NCBI GenBank assembly: GCA_943737045.1
Contig: CALSFV010000240.1
Span: 248,001 to 312,000 of the forward strand
Length of the DNA: 64,000 nucleotides
Source of the DNA: Parapristionchus giblindavisi
Lineage: Eukaryota; Nematoda; Chromadorea; Rhabditida; Diplogasteridae
Reading direction: 5' to 3'
Part shown: positions 43,257-55,054 of the stretch, one piece after another
Layout of the letters: every line of letters begins with the position of its first letter
How positions within the stretch are numbered: position 1 is the first letter of the stretch
The notes under the pieces: model-generated
What the model was told of the DNA's origin: nothing
Seen by the model: the letters and a program-made list of their open reading frames with translations, nothing else
Databases searched by the model: none
Position numbers and translations under genes: made by a program

Positions 43257-45354
43257 AGCGAATGCGTTGATCGACTACAATTGATTGATAAATAGATAAA
43301 TGAAGATTTCTATCGACAATTCGACCGTAATATATCATGTGCGCATACCCTATAACATGCGTAACTACGATCGGCTCCTTCACACGCCAATCACACGATA
43401 GAATTTACAACAATAATCGTGCAATCGACAAAAATGATTCCAACGCAGATATCTCAAAAGCCCGCAATCACAAGGTCTAGTTATTATCATACATTTCCGG
43501 CGCTGTGAATAAAGATGTTTCACTTTCTATTTTGCAACAAAACAGAGCAAAAGTTGAATAAATCACTCTCGCACACTATTTCCACGAAAGAAAGAGTGAA
43601 AAAAGACGCAATATGAGTGATTGTGAGTTCAAACAAGAGTAAATAAACAGCTTAAACGTTCAAGAATAGAACAATAATGGAATAACAACAACAAACAACG
43701 AAACATAGTGAAAATGTAGTCGAAATCTGCTCATGCCTAGAGCGTCCCTAGCCGAACTTTTTTAGCGTATGAGTAGTCATCTCAGATGGCATTGTCGGAA
43801 CGATTTAATAAATGCAAAATTTTGAAATTTCAAAAATCGTTCAATTATTTTTTCTAAATTATTTTTTCACCAGGAATATGTCAAACATGTCGTAATTGAC
43901 AGATAAACATATGCTTGTTTTGATCTGCCCCTTCCCTTTAAGTATGGATTTTTGAGTTCTACAGCATAGCCGTAATCACTTTGTGCACAAAAAATATTTT
44001 ACTTTCGATTTTCTCAAAATAGACTGAAAAATGTGAGAATAAATTAAATTCATGTATTTCTCTCGTACATGAGTTTCAGACAAAACGTTCAACATGAAAG
44101 TTGTTCTACTCGACAAGTTCTTCAATATGAGCACAAACATGAGGGTGTTTGAAAACAAAAATATTTTCGGGTCATCTTCAGGTTCATTTATCTCAAAACA
44201 CGGGTCGATCGATTTTTTGATTTTTTTGCTTCATTCGACGCGGATTTTTTTGCTCTATAAAATGAGTGAAAAATTGGGCTGCCATTTTTGTTTTAAAATT
44301 TTAATTAATTTTGAAATGTTTTGAGAATGTAAAAAAATCAATTTGCGTTCGGATCTCCGGACCGTCATATAGCGCTAGTTTTTGTTCTCTATTTATACTT
44401 ATAATTAATCGACACTAACATTGGTCCTAGGTCGCTCCATTTTTTTGGTGAAAATCGAGTTTTCAAATTTCGAGAACCCGCCACTTCTGTGTTTCAAGGA
44501 TCCAGCCCTAATGAATACCCATTTGGTGATGGGGGCTCATGGGGGTATCCGCAAAAAAAATTTTTGAGCCAAATCGGTGAGGTCGATGTCCGGCACTACC
44601 TGGAATCCCACTGAGCCGTTGTCTTAAGAGAGATGGCCGTTAAGACTCGACCACCCCCCGGACACGTGCGCTAGTAATGAGAACTGGGGGTCCATACTTG
44701 GGTGTTAGGAGTGTCACCGGCCCTTATTACACAAAACAGCAGAAATTTCCTGTTTGTGCCCTCAGGCTATTAAAAAAATAATTTTAATAAAAAAACGTTA
44801 AAAAATCATAATTTTTCAAATTGTTGAGATGAAGTCTAAATATCATTTGCGATGCGTCTAGGGTGCACAGAGGTTGCTAATACACTATTTGCATCGAATG
44901 TGCGTTGATTCCTAAACCACTTTTTTGTCTCAAAATTTTGGTTATTTCGGACAAATTATCGCTTGTTGTAGATTGCTGCAAAGATTTCCGACCAGGTATT
45001 GTAGCCTAAGCAATTCTGCATTGATTTCACTTAAAACCGTGTTCTTCCCGTTAGACCATCTTGCCGAAATTTTCGGTCGAATTTCCGTCATCGATGGTTT
45101 TCCCGAACAAATGTATTTTTCAAACGTATTTTCCAAACGTTTGGTGCGGAATTGTGCTCTACGCAAAGTTTCGAGGTGAGACCAGTAAAGTGACACAAGA
45201 AGCCCATCACTTGGATCAATTTGAAAATTTCGATTTTCATGACCCCGGGGTCATGGTCCGAAAATTTCAAAATTTCTCAAGTTTGAAATGTTTTCATTTA
45301 TGTGGCTTGTTGTGAAGTACTAATAATGTGAATAATATTCATCCAATGCTCAAT
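43257..45354. other. Intergenic, no gene recognised
   Basis: AT-rich, with short frames only. A GC-richer block at 44500-44740 (GAGCCGTTGTCTTAAGAGAG, CACCCCCCGGACACG) resembles repeat DNA but has no partner in the window. CATGACCCCGGGGTCATG near 45239 is a perfect 18-bp palindrome and recalls the centre of the family D fold-backs. Confidence 0.4.
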
Positions 45355-45885
45355 AGCTGATCTCTCCTTTCAACCATTTTTTGAAAATTTTCATTCTGAT
45401 TGCGTGCGAAAAATCAGAATTGTGTTTGAATCAGTATCCAACTTGCTTTCTGTAATTCTCTGTCTTAGTACTTTACAATGTACATGATCAATATGAAAAT
45501 CGTTCAATTTCGAAAATTCATTTTTTTTGCCATGGTCATGGAAATCGATTTTTCAAAAGTGAGCCGAATGACGGGATTCCAGCTCTACTATGTTTCACTC
45601 ATCATGAAACTTCACATTTTCATTGTCATTTGCTCATTGTCGCAGCATTCGAGTCGAAAAACTGCAATATTTAAGCAATTTGCCGTGAAAGTAGGCACTC
45701 AAATTGAATTTTATGAATTTTCGAAAATAAACGATTTTTATATTGATAATGTACATTGCAAAGTACTATGACAGAATGTTACAGAAAGCAAGTTGGAAAC
45801 TTATTCAAACACAATTCTGATTTTTCGCATTCATTCAGAAAGAAAATTTTCGAAAAAATGGTTGAAAATATAGATCAGTGTTCCG
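45355..45885. mobile_element. Fold-back element at the left breakpoint of the inverted duplication
   Basis: CTGATCTCTCCTTTCAACCA...GAAAGCAAG-type arms: 45355-45500 (AATCAGAATTGTGTTTGAAT, CCAACTTGCTTTCTGTAA) is the reverse complement, with mismatches, of 45735-45880 (CAGAAAGCAAGTTGG, CAAACACAATTCTGATTTTT). It ends within about 10 bp of the start of arm 1 at 45889. Confidence 0.8.
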
Positions 45886-45888
45886 ACG

Positions 45889-45977
45889 ATCTGATTTACT
45901 GTTTAGCAAAGGATCAGAAGCTCTAAGAGAATATATAACAATAGTTCGAGAGAAAATAACTCAAATTTATAATTTAT
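45889..45977 (+). pseudogene. Duplicated last exon fragment of the kinase-like gene
   Basis: FRRSDLLFSKGSEALREYIT through ITQIYNL and TGA, matching the end of the gene at 56877-56781 with one visible residue change (R for G). It marks the outer edge of the inverted duplication and shows that arm 2 is the original. Confidence 0.9.
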
Positions 45978-46086
45978 GAGTATTGTATTTGTACTTGTAG
46001 TGTGTTTCTGTTTCTCATAAAAATTTCTTTAAGGTTCTTGATTTCCAATTATATTTACATTACATTACATTATAACAACTTTATTC

Positions 46087-46553
46087 AGCTATTTTGGGGG
46101 GCGCATCATATCTCGTGAATTGCCCGCATCTATCCAGCTTATCGACTGTCCAGTCGTCTTCCTCCTTCGCCTTTATACGAAATTCACAAATATCAGCTGT
46201 TCCTGCTCTAATCTTCTCATAATGTGGTAGAATAGAACTGACCTTCCATCGGTGGCAATTGAGAGGTCGTTCATAGTTATCACGAAGATTTCGAGATCCA
46301 TGATATAGGCCATACTCCCACGGCTCGCCAATTCCGGGTTGGGAGGATCAAGTCAGGCAAGTGGGAGAAGGTCGAAATTGAGAGTCGACCGCTCTTGACT
46401 AGCGAAAATGACCACAATGATTTCCAATATTTCTACCAAAGTAAGGATATCAATGTTGGTCAATGGCTTCAGATATTTATCGAATCTTAGATTCTCAGGC
46501 ACTCCTGAAGGGGCTTGCGACGTAGATCCTCCAGATTCATCTAGCTTCACCAT
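46087..46553 (-). pseudogene. Hypothetical gene remnant in arm 1, deleted in arm 2
   Basis: Coding-like text on the minus strand: MVKLDESGGSTSQAPSGVPE (46553 downward), WEYGLYHGSRNLRDNYERPL, then CEFRIKAKEEDDWTVDKLDR and a terminal RYDAPPKIAE with stop at about 46087. The frames do not join without introns I could not place. In arm 2 only the last part survives (about 56550-56680 on the plus strand). The 3' end converges on the 3' end of the kinase-like gene. The family is not recognised. Confidence 0.4.
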
Positions 46554-47783
46554 TTATAAAGCATTATTTTCATTCAAATTTGTTAGCGCATTATTTCGAC
46601 CATTTCGACCATCCATTTCGACCTTTTGATGTTTTTTTTTGAAAAGTGTTAAAAATCACATATTTTCGAAGAGTTGTGACACAAAATCAATGAAAATAAT
46701 CCTTAAAATGCCTTAAAATTCCGAAAATTGAGGATGGGCGAAAAGGTGCGCTCGAACGGTATTCTATCTATTATTAATGTTCAAACAAAGACACTGCAAA
46801 ATACGTTCTTTATTCTTAGTGTCAGGATCGGCAAAGAGGCACTTATATAGACATACAGGAAAGGCTTCGCCCACGATAGATGATAGATAGATGAGTGCAA
46901 AGGATTGAATGACCCTCAACACTGGATACAAGATATGTATGTAGAGAAGTGAGCAATGACTAGTCTTCAAATGCTTCGATGTTTCCGAACTGAAATTGTA
47001 GTTTAATCGAACAAATTCAGACAATTTCGAAAAAAGCGTGAAACTGATTTCTACCATCTTTCTTCAATTATAACTTTTCCCGGAAAACACGAAATTTCAT
47101 AAAACTCTAGTATATTGTCGTCTACTATATATAGAAGACATCTGGCTTTTAAATTGAATCGAAATTAACCTGAGAAGGTGTACCCCTCAAAATAAGAAAA
47201 AAATAAATTTTTAAAATTTCCTGGAATTCAACAGATCGGGCTCATACTAGACCAGGTTTTGTATCACTCATGGGGTATTGTCTCTGCCAAGTTTGAAACC
47301 TGCAGCTTCATTGAACACATAGTAATGGCATTTTATCCGCTCATGCGCTGAAAATGTTGATTGATAATATAGATTACCAGAACAATTTGGCATCTTTTGA
47401 AAACTGTTTTGGCGGTCTCCCCCCTCAACCCTAACGACCCATATGGCTCGCTTTCAGAATCGTTTCCGTAGCAACTGGTGTTTCCCTTGTCAGTGATCTA
47501 GTTAGGTCAATGGGAAGAGAGTGGGAAGAGGGTCATAATACACTCTTGCGCGTGCTATCTTACTTTCCCATGCTCTCTCACTTATTGATCGATTATCGAT
47601 TTAACGATATTGATTGATTATGATTATGTTTCTTCAATGTCGGAGTTCCTTCTAATAAAAAAAACGATGGAATAATGTAGAAATTAGGCGATTTTGTCTT
47701 TCATTCTATTCTTAAAGTTCATTTAAACACTTTATCTAGATCAGCTAGAATTTATTAGTACGTCAAATGTATATTTATTCATC

Positions 47784-48010
47784 GATGCGGCATGATGCGG
47801 CACGCAGCGTGCCGCGGGGGGCCGCATCATGCCGCGTTTCGGGGGCACGGCTGGCTGTGTGACGCTGTCCACACTCAACCAAAAATTTTCGTTTCTGCGG
47901 TGATATTAATATTATCTGATGATGCAACGATCACAAGCAATGAAATGTTTGAAAAACAATTATTCATCGATGCGGCATGATGCGGCCCACTCGCGGGCCG
48001 CGTTTAGGGA
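47784..48010. repeat. GC-rich palindromic block GCGGCATGATGCGGC (arm 1 copy)
   Basis: TTCATCGATGCGGCATGATG occurs twice (about 47777 and 47963) as the start of GC-rich hairpins (GGCACGCAGCGTGCC, GGCCCACTCGCGGGCC). The intervening text includes CACTCAACCAAAAATTTT, which also resembles the interior of the MITE at 36190-36697. The arm 2 copy is at about 55220-55480. Confidence 0.8.
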
Positions 48011-48468
48011 GCGCGAACGTGCGGGGCTGTACAGGGTTCCGTCACATAATTCTGTCCGGAAATTTCGAAATTAGATAGCACTTTCACATAATTAGACAGA
48101 TACTTTCAGGTGTTCAACCTGTAGCAGGAACCATAGAAAATAGTGTGTACGGTAGAATTTATACATGTTGATGATGAACATAAACGAAAAGCAATTATTC
48201 GAAAACGACAACAATAATTCGATCGATATGACATCTTATTGATTTTTTGTCGTCCGGAATCTCAGATGAAGAGTCGTCTTCAGTTGCAACTCTGGTGATC
48301 GGACCCGTCGGGGGGCTACCGTATCCGATTCGGTACCGACTGGTGACGAGGTGAAGACCGGATGGGGTACGGTAATCGGCGCTACCGTATTCTGGGGCAC
48401 GACGAGTTGTTCGTCACGAGACAGAGGCGTACGTGTGGCAGGATTGGACTGAAATCGATATACACATA

Positions 48469-50039
48469 CAGTACCGGCCAAAAAAGAATGACATTTGGTT
48501 TTTTCGCCATAACTTTTTTCAAACTTTACCGATCGAGTCCAGATTTTCAGGGATAATTTTGAGAGTGTTTTTACGTGTCTCACACAAAAACTACCTCGGT
48601 TGTGCTCTTCCGGTGAATTTTATTTCGATTTTATCAAAAGTCACAAAAATGAAATTTCCGTTTTTTTTCGAATTCTTCGATTTTTTTCACTTATTTTGCC
48701 ATCAATGTGTGTTATATCAACTTAAAAGTATGACACGGATTCTCGGGAGCAAGAATCTACCGAGATCCGAGCGGGAATTCGTCGTGGACGTCAGATGGGG
48801 CTGTCACTGGCACTGTGTCACATCAGTTCCGAGTGGCTGTTTCGACTACCCTGATGGTCATCAAAACTTCAATCCGTGCTCAAACAATGAAGAAGGTTAA
48901 TGTACGACCTCGCAAGACGACTACGACATCTGATCGTCTGATTACCTGCATCTCGAAGGAGAAACGGATGCCAACTATTATGGACATCAAGTGAGCACTA
49001 GTGGAATTTCGCTAATTTGAGGCGGCTAAGGATTGTAAACATGGCTGAAAAGATGTTTGACGTGTCCATGAATAATGTACAACATCGCCTTCGTGCGTCT
49101 CGTCTGTTCGAACGTCGTCATATCAAGAAACAGCTGATCTCCGATAAGAATCGCAAAGCATGGATCACATGGGCAAAAGAGCACTTGTATTGGACCCCCT
49201 AACAATAGAATTAGGTCGTATTCTCAGACGAAAGCAAGTTTCTGATGATTGCTACGGTGGGAATATATCATGTTTGTCGTCCAGTTGGCACTAGATTGGA
49301 TGTGAAGTACCAACGGACCACCGTGAAGCATTGAGGAGGATCGTTGATGTTGTGGGGTTGTTTCTCTGAAGATGAGGTTGGTCCCCTGGTTCATGTGAAG
49401 AGAATTATGAAGAAGGCGATATTCTAGAGACACATTTCCTTTCTTCAAACATGGTTTCAGGCAAGTTTAGAAGCTTAAGGCAGCTCAATTTAGCGAAACT
49501 CCGCTAGGGCTCGAATAATGGCCATTGTAGTTGGCATCCGTTTCTCCTTCGAGATGCAGGTAATCAGACGATCAGATGTCGTAGTCGTCTTGCGAGGTCG
49601 TGCATTAACCTTCTTCATTGTATGAGCACGAATTGAAGTTTTGGTGACATCCAGGATAGTCGAAACAGACACTCGGAACTGCTGTGACAGGGTGCCTCCC
49701 ACAGTCCCATCTGACACCCATGACGAATGAGTTCTCGCTCGGATATCGGTAGATTCTTGCTCCCAAGAATCCGTTTCATGCTTTTAAAACGATATAACAC
49801 ACATTTGTGGCAAAATTAGTGGAAAAAATCGAAGAATTCGAAAAAAACGAAAATTTCATTTTTGTGACTTTTGATAAAATCGAAATAAAATTCACCGGAA
49901 GAGTTCAACCGCGGTGGTTTTTGCGTAAGACACGTAAAAACACTCTCAAAATTATCCCTGAAAATCAGGACTCGATCGGTTGAGTTTGAAAAAAGTTATG
50001 GCGAAAAAACCAAATGTCATTCTTTTTTGGCCAGTACTG
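48469..50039. mobile_element. Tc1-like transposon with about 550-bp TIRs, decayed
   Basis: Ends CAGTACCGGCCAAAAAAGAA and its reverse complement TTCTTTTTTGGCCAGTACTG, next to TA on the left (AA on the right). The inverted repeats extend to about 49010 and 49480. Both arms carry the same helix-turn-helix-like N-terminal transposase text (ILGSKNLPRSERE, and reversed ILGSKNLPISERE). The unique centre carries RRHIKKQLISDKNRKAWITW, then VGTRLDVKYQRTTVKH and, after a stop, GGSLMLWGCFSEDEVGPLVH, matching the catalytic region of Tc1 transposases. Several stops show it is inactive. Confidence 0.9.
48700..49470 (+). pseudogene. Tc1-family transposase remnant
   Basis: Reading the plus strand gives an N-terminal DNA-binding-like part in the left TIR, a middle ending AWITWAKEHLYWTP with a stop, then SLMLWGCFSEDEVGPLVHVK. 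Stops at about 49201, 49315 and 49424 and shifted frames break it. Confidence 0.8.
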
Positions 50040-50793
50040 AAAATCAATCGATACAATCGAGATACAGTACCTTGCGCTCGGCGCTACCGTACTTTCTATA
50101 CAAGATACGGGAGATCACGATCGTTGAAATGACGAGTACGATAGCCAACCAGATGAGAGTCCACAGACGCATACGATAGGTATAATCACGAACGGCCTGA
50201 AAGCGATCGATAAAATCAATAAAATGCATATAAATATATATATTTATATTTTATCAACGTGCGTATGCACGAAACGAAACACATAAAAGTGACTAGTGAA
50301 CATTCATAAAATTTAAATTTAAATAAATCGATAATTACATTGCCTAGAAGTTAAGTCAGATCCATATAATATTTTTATCCAGCTTTTCTTATATATCAAT
50401 TTCATTTGTTAACCAAATGATCTTTGATCTTTTGCCAAGTGTCCAAGCCCGATCATTCATCCATTCGTAAAATCTTCGTACATTCACAAAATATGACTAA
50501 CCTATTCATCGATAACCTCATGGGTAACTTTGGCAATGTCATACGACGCCTTCTCTTCGACTTCGTGTGGCGACAATCGCTTCACCAGTTCACTCACAGA
50601 CGAATTCAACTGAAAGATCAAAGATCAAAGATCAAAGACCAAAGATCACACAATCAATCAATCTTCTGTTAAAGCGCCATACTTAACGGACAAAGTCATT
50701 TGCAGTATGCGAGGCCTTGCTCGCGATGTGGTCTTGTAGATCCTGCAGGCAGCAGAGTCAGATCAGGCAGTTCGCTTCAGGTAGATGCTGATC

Positions 50794-50872
50794 TTCTTCG
50801 TGCTCCTCGCTCCTAGTCGCGCTACGTTGGCGATCAACTACAGAAACTTCAACGACGACCACGTCATTGAGG
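50794..50872 (+). pseudogene. Duplicate first exon (signal peptide) of the membrane-protein gene
   Basis: MLIFFVLLAPSRATLAINYR closely matches the first exon at 51490 (MLIFFVLLALSSGSVTIDAT), including the preceding TTCAGGTAG and the following GAG/GTGTGA donor-like site. It directly abuts the edge of arm 1, so the exon copy sits at a duplication junction. Confidence 0.65.
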
Positions 50873-51099
50873 TGTGAATCAACTTGTAAACTTTTCAACA
50901 AAAAATAAACTTTTCACCAAAAAAAGTTAATTCTGTTAAAGGTACGCCCCGAGCCTATTATTCTGACAATATTCTCTCTATAAAAAGAGAACGAAAGAGT
51001 GTGGTATGAGCGTAGGGTTTCCCACTGCCACCTGTGTATGCCACTTATCATTAACATATCTTTCTTATGTGCGTTATGCCTATCTCGTACTAATAAATT

Positions 51100-51350
51100 C
51101 TACCTGATCTAGATTTAAATGAACTGTAAGAATAGAAGGTAAGACAAAATCGCGCAATTTCCACAATATTCCATCGAAGTTTATTTGAAGGAATTCTGAC
51201 ATCCACCTTTGAAGAAACACACTCATAATCATTCAAAATCGATAAATCCATAATCGCCCAATGAGTGAGAGAGCATGGTAAAGTAAGATAGCACGCGCAA
51301 GAGTGTATTATGACCCTCTTCCCACTCTTCCCATTGCCATAGGTAGATCA
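51100..51350 (+). repeat. Third, diverged copy of a segment shared with both arms
   Basis: GTGAGAGAGCATGGTAAAGT...AGATAGCACGCGCAAGAGTG matches 55664-55760 directly and 47520-47600 in reverse. It shows more differences than the two arms show from each other, so it records an older duplication. Confidence 0.8.
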
Positions 51351-51489
51351 CTGAGTCTCTTCTATCAATCAATCGCCTTCTTTGGGTACTCTTCTCTCAT
51401 CCTCTTCTCTCGCTTGTTTCTCTCTAGTTTATGTTTGAACTTTACAGTGTTGATCTTTGATCTTTCATCTTTGATATTTAGTCAGGTAG

Positions 51490-54400
51490 ATGTTGATCTT
51501 CTTCGTGCTTCTCGCATTGAGTAGTGGTTCAGTGACGATCGATGCGACTACAAAACCTACAACAACGACCACGCCATCGAGGTATGAATCAATTTGTTTT
51601 TCTTCAACAAAACTCCCTCCTTCACACAGAGAAAAGAGGTGTTATCCACAGCACATAAGACCTGTGAAGTGTTATATTTAACACTTTTTGGGTGTTAAAA
51701 TAGCGCAAAAAGTGTTAAATATAACACTTCACAGGTCTTATGTGCTTTGGGTAACACCTCTTTTCTCTGTGTGTTGTGCCAACCTGTATCAACTATAGGC
51801 TCCGTTCTACTTTACGGTTCCCATGAAATTTAAAAAAAGTATATTTCAAGTTAACAATTAAGAAGATTGCCCAACTATATTTCAAGGAGCTGACGCGGCT
51901 ATCACTCCGAATCAATTCAAATTAAATTTCGTTATGGATAAAATCCGGGGGGCGCCCGTTTCGGCAACGCCCGTTTCCGCAACGAGTTATAAATCGGTTG
52001 GGAGAAGGTCTTTGGAAACAAAAGTTGTACCATTTTTATCAGTAGTGGTGTACGGTATGGTGCTACCGTAACCGTTGGGAATCGCGAACTGATTTTTTCT
52101 GTCGACCCATGACCCGGGGTTCATGGTCGAAAATGGCCAAAGTCGAAAAATTCATGATGACCCGACATCAAATACTAGTTGCAATTATATCAATAGTGAG
52201 CCAACTTTTATATTTCTGGATACCGCATCCCGTACTACCTTAATCTAGCTACCGTAACCTGCAATAATATGGCGAAATGCACTTCATACCCCGGTTTGAT
52301 TACGGTAGTTCGGGTTACGGTAACCAGAATGATAAAAGTTGGCTCACTATTGATATTATGGCAACTAGCATTTGGTCTCGGAGTATCATGAATTTTTCGA
52401 CTTCGGCCATTTTCAACCATGAACCCCGGGTCGACGGGTCATGGATCGACTAAAAAAATCAGTTCACGATTCCCGACGGTTACGGTAGCATCATACCGTA
52501 CACCACTACTGATAACAATTGTGCAACTTTTGTTTCCATAGACCTTCTCCCAACCGATTTATAACTCGTTGCCGAAACGGGAGTTGCCGAAATGGGCGCC
52601 CCCCCTCCTAAAATCCTGTATTGCAATGCTCATCTTGCTTTCTCATCAACTTATTGTTAGCTTTTCCAATGTGCGTTATATAAGTTTTATTCCTTGCACA
52701 ATTTTGAAATATCGATTACACTTTGCAATGTTCGAAGTCTACCTCATTACACTATCCCATAATCTACTGTAACTCCATCACAGTCGGGTCTTGAACCGAT
52801 TTCGTTCCACGCTCAACTCGCTCGATCACTCCCCAAGTTGCGCACATCCGACGACCCGATCCACTCTGTCCATTGAGGTGAGATGTGCAATTAGGATCAG
52901 ATAAATAATAAAGATCAGAGATCAGAGATCAAAGTTCAAAGATCATATCGCGTTCAGGTATCGATCGTGCACAACTATGTAGATCAACTCGTCGGTGCCC
53001 AATTGAAGAGAATGGCCGATGCGGCTGGAAAGGCCTTGAAGGGAGAAACTGTTGAGGATCACGATAAGGTTCTGTTATTCTAAATATTAATAGATTCGGT
53101 TCTGGTATTGGGATTCCCGACACGTGTAACCGAAGGAATCGGGTTTCCCAACACGGTTAAAGCGAGTCTGCCAAGCAAGTCAAGTTGAGTTCATATAACT
53201 TATCTGATGCCTTCGACATCATAAACATAAGTGAAAAAAATAATAAAAAATTCTGAACGAATTATACAGTGATCTGTAGCGCGTGATCTAGAGACTTCCT
53301 AGTTTTATCGGCTTCAGCTGTACATGATCTTTGCATATCGGAACGATTTATTGTATCTTTTGTTTCAAAAAAAACATCTAAACGTTTCAAAAAAATTTTT
53401 TTTTGACTTTCTATGGTCTAATTAGCCTAAATTAAATGATAGTGAAGAGAAATTTTTGAATGACAGTCTCCCTTTAAGCAAAAGGAGTAGGTTTCCCAAG
53501 ATGGTTAAAAATCACGGGTTTCTCAATAGGCTAACAAAAGGTAATGGGTTTCCCCAATACGGTTAAATTAATGGGAGTGTGTTTTCAAATCTGGTTACCC
53601 ATAGTTATCCTCTGAAGGTCCTTCCTCCTCTCGCGAAGCTTCCAACGGAGGTCATAACGTCATCGATCCAAGGAAAGTCATTGCCAAGGTACTAATGCCA
53701 CAGAGACTGCGCTCATCGGGGAATACTATACCAAACAGGTAGTTTGGTCGCAAAATATTATACTTTGTTGTTTGTAGTTTGCAATTGGATCTCGATTTAA
53801 TATATTCTTTTTATTTTAAATTCAGATTGACGAAAGAGCAATCAATCGATAATTTCAGCGTCTCATTGGTCTGAAAGAAGGTAACGACACGCCCACATCG
53901 TCTCTGCCCGAATCATTGGTTACGATCGGGGCTGTACTGAAAATGCTCCCGCCCGGATACGATTTCTCACGGATTCCTCCACAGGTTATCGATTGATTAG
54001 ACATTTTATTGATTGATTTTTAAATGTTATTGATTGATTTTGAGAAATTATTGTTTGAATAAGTATATTATTGATTGATTATGACTGAATAAGATCAAAT
54101 ACCGAAATCTTGTGACAGATTCTCGAATCGATATCCCGAGGCGAACTGTCTGATCTGACTCTGCTGCCTGCAGGATCTACAAGACCACATCGCGAGCAAG
54201 GCCTCGCATACTGCAGATGACTTTGTCCGATAAGTATGGCGCTTTAACAGAATATTGATTGATTGTGTGATCTTTGGTCTTTGATCTTTGATCTTTCAGT
54301 TGAATTCGTCTGTGAGTGAACTGGTGAAGCGATTGTCGCCACACGAAGTCGAAGAGAAGGAAGGCGTCGTATGACATTGCCAAAGTGACCCATGAGGTTA

Positions 54401-55054
54401 TCGATGAAGAGGTTAGTCATATTTTGTGAATGTACGAAGATTTTACGAATGGATGAATGATCGGGCTTGCACACTTGGCAAAAGATCAAAGATCATTTGG
54501 TTAACAAATGAAATTGATATATAAGAAAAGCTGGATTAAAAATATTATATGGATCTGACTTAACTTCTAGGCAATGTAATTATCGATTTATATGCATTTT
54601 ATTGATTTTATCGATCGCTTTCAGGCCGTTCGTGATTATACCTATCGTATGCGTCTGTGGACTCTCATCTGGTTGGCTATCGTACTCGTCATTTCAACGA
54701 TCGTGATCTCCCGTATCTTGTATAGAAAGTACGGTAGCGCCGAGCGCAAGGTACTGTATCTCGATTGTATCGATTGATTTATGTGTATATCGATTTCAGT
54801 CCAATCCTGCCACACGTACGCCTCTGTCTCGTGACGAACAACTCGTCGTGCCCCAGAATACGGTAGCGCCGATTACCGCACCCCGTCCTGTCTTCACCTC
54901 GTCACCAGTCGGTACCGAATCGGATACGGTAGCCCCCCGACGGGTCCGATCACCAGAGTTGCAACTGAAGACGACTATTCAATCTGAGATTCCGGACGAC
55001 AAAAAATCAATAAGATGTCATATCGATCGAATTATTGTTGTTGTCTTCGAATAA
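51490..55054 (+). CDS. Type I membrane protein gene running into arm 2, probably damaged
   Basis: Exon 1 (51490-51581) is a signal peptide (MLIFFVLLALSSGSVTIDAT) with a Thr-rich tail. Exon 2 (52784-52877) and exon 3 (52958-53068, IVHNYVDQLVGAQLKRMADA) join in phase. Exon 4 (about 53607-53688, ends NVIDPRKVIAK) has an uncertain acceptor. Exon 5 is 53859-53984 (RLIGLKEGNDTPTSSLPESL). Exon 6 starts at 54174 (LQDHIASKASHTADDF) and meets a TAA before the best donor. Exon 7 (from 54300) carries a 4-bp insertion relative to arm 1 (GAGAAGGAAGGCGTC against GAGAAGGCGTC) that breaks the frame. Exon 8 (54625-54750) is a single transmembrane span between basic flanks (YRMRLWTLIWLAIVLVISTI). Exon 9 (54800-55054) is a Thr/Ser/Pro cytoplasmic tail. 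The family is not recognised. Introns hold two palindromic MITEs. Confidence 0.6.
51615..51778. mobile_element. Palindromic MITE (ends CACACAGAGAAAAGAGGTGT)
   Basis: CACACAGAGAAAAGAGGTGT and ACACCTCTTTTCTCTGTGTG are exact inverted ends. Inner arms CACATAAGACCTGTGAAGTG and CACTTCACAGGTCTTATGTG are also exact, around TTTTTGGGTGTTAAAATAGC. It lies 34 bp after exon 1 of the membrane-protein gene. Confidence 0.95.
51948..52608. mobile_element. Fold-back element, family D copy 2
   Basis: GGGGGGCGCCCGTTTCGGCA and TGCCGAAATGGGCGCCCCCC are the ends. Arms shared with 33040-33410 include GTTGGGAGAAGGTCT, GTGCTACCGTAACCGT and CATGACCCGGGGTTCATGG. The longer centre contains a second palindrome (AGTGAGCCAACTTTTAT against ATAAAAGTTGGCTCACT). 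About 660 bp in the first intron of the membrane-protein gene. Confidence 0.92.

Larger units (their letters stand above)
48236..50755 (-). pseudogene. Duplicated 3' half of the membrane-protein gene (arm 1 copy)
   Basis: This minus-strand copy of the last exons of the 51490 gene contains an exon starting at about 50748 (LQDHIASKASHTA), LNSSVSELVKRLSPHEVEEK near 50606-50512, the transmembrane exon 50196-50071 (RLWTLIWLAIVLVISTIVIS), and the Thr/Pro-rich tail 48451-48236. It lacks the 5' exons. An in-frame TAG replaces GAG immediately before the donor after VIDE. The tail is one base shorter than in arm 2, giving a different C-terminus. The intron before the tail contains the Tc1-like element. 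Confidence 0.8.
45889..50780. repeat. Inverted duplication, arm 1
   Basis: Reverse complement of arm 2 (54133-56877) with high identity. Landmarks: the kinase-like gene 3' end (45889-45977), the 97-aa frame (47057-46764), the GC-rich palindromes (47784-48010) and the membrane-protein tail exons (50755-48236). Extra to arm 1 are a Tc1-like insertion (48469-50039) and about 495 bp at 46225-46722. Confidence 0.93.

Noticed and set aside
47792..47980. 62-aa frame repeated in both arms of the inverted duplication
   Set aside because: It is the translation of a GC-rich palindromic repeat and has no splice or start context.
54119..54173. Coding exon ILESISRGELSDLTLLPAG in the membrane-protein gene
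   Set aside because: It reads open, but using it forces a stop in the following exon. A strong acceptor CTGCCTGCAG at 54173 makes it more likely intronic.
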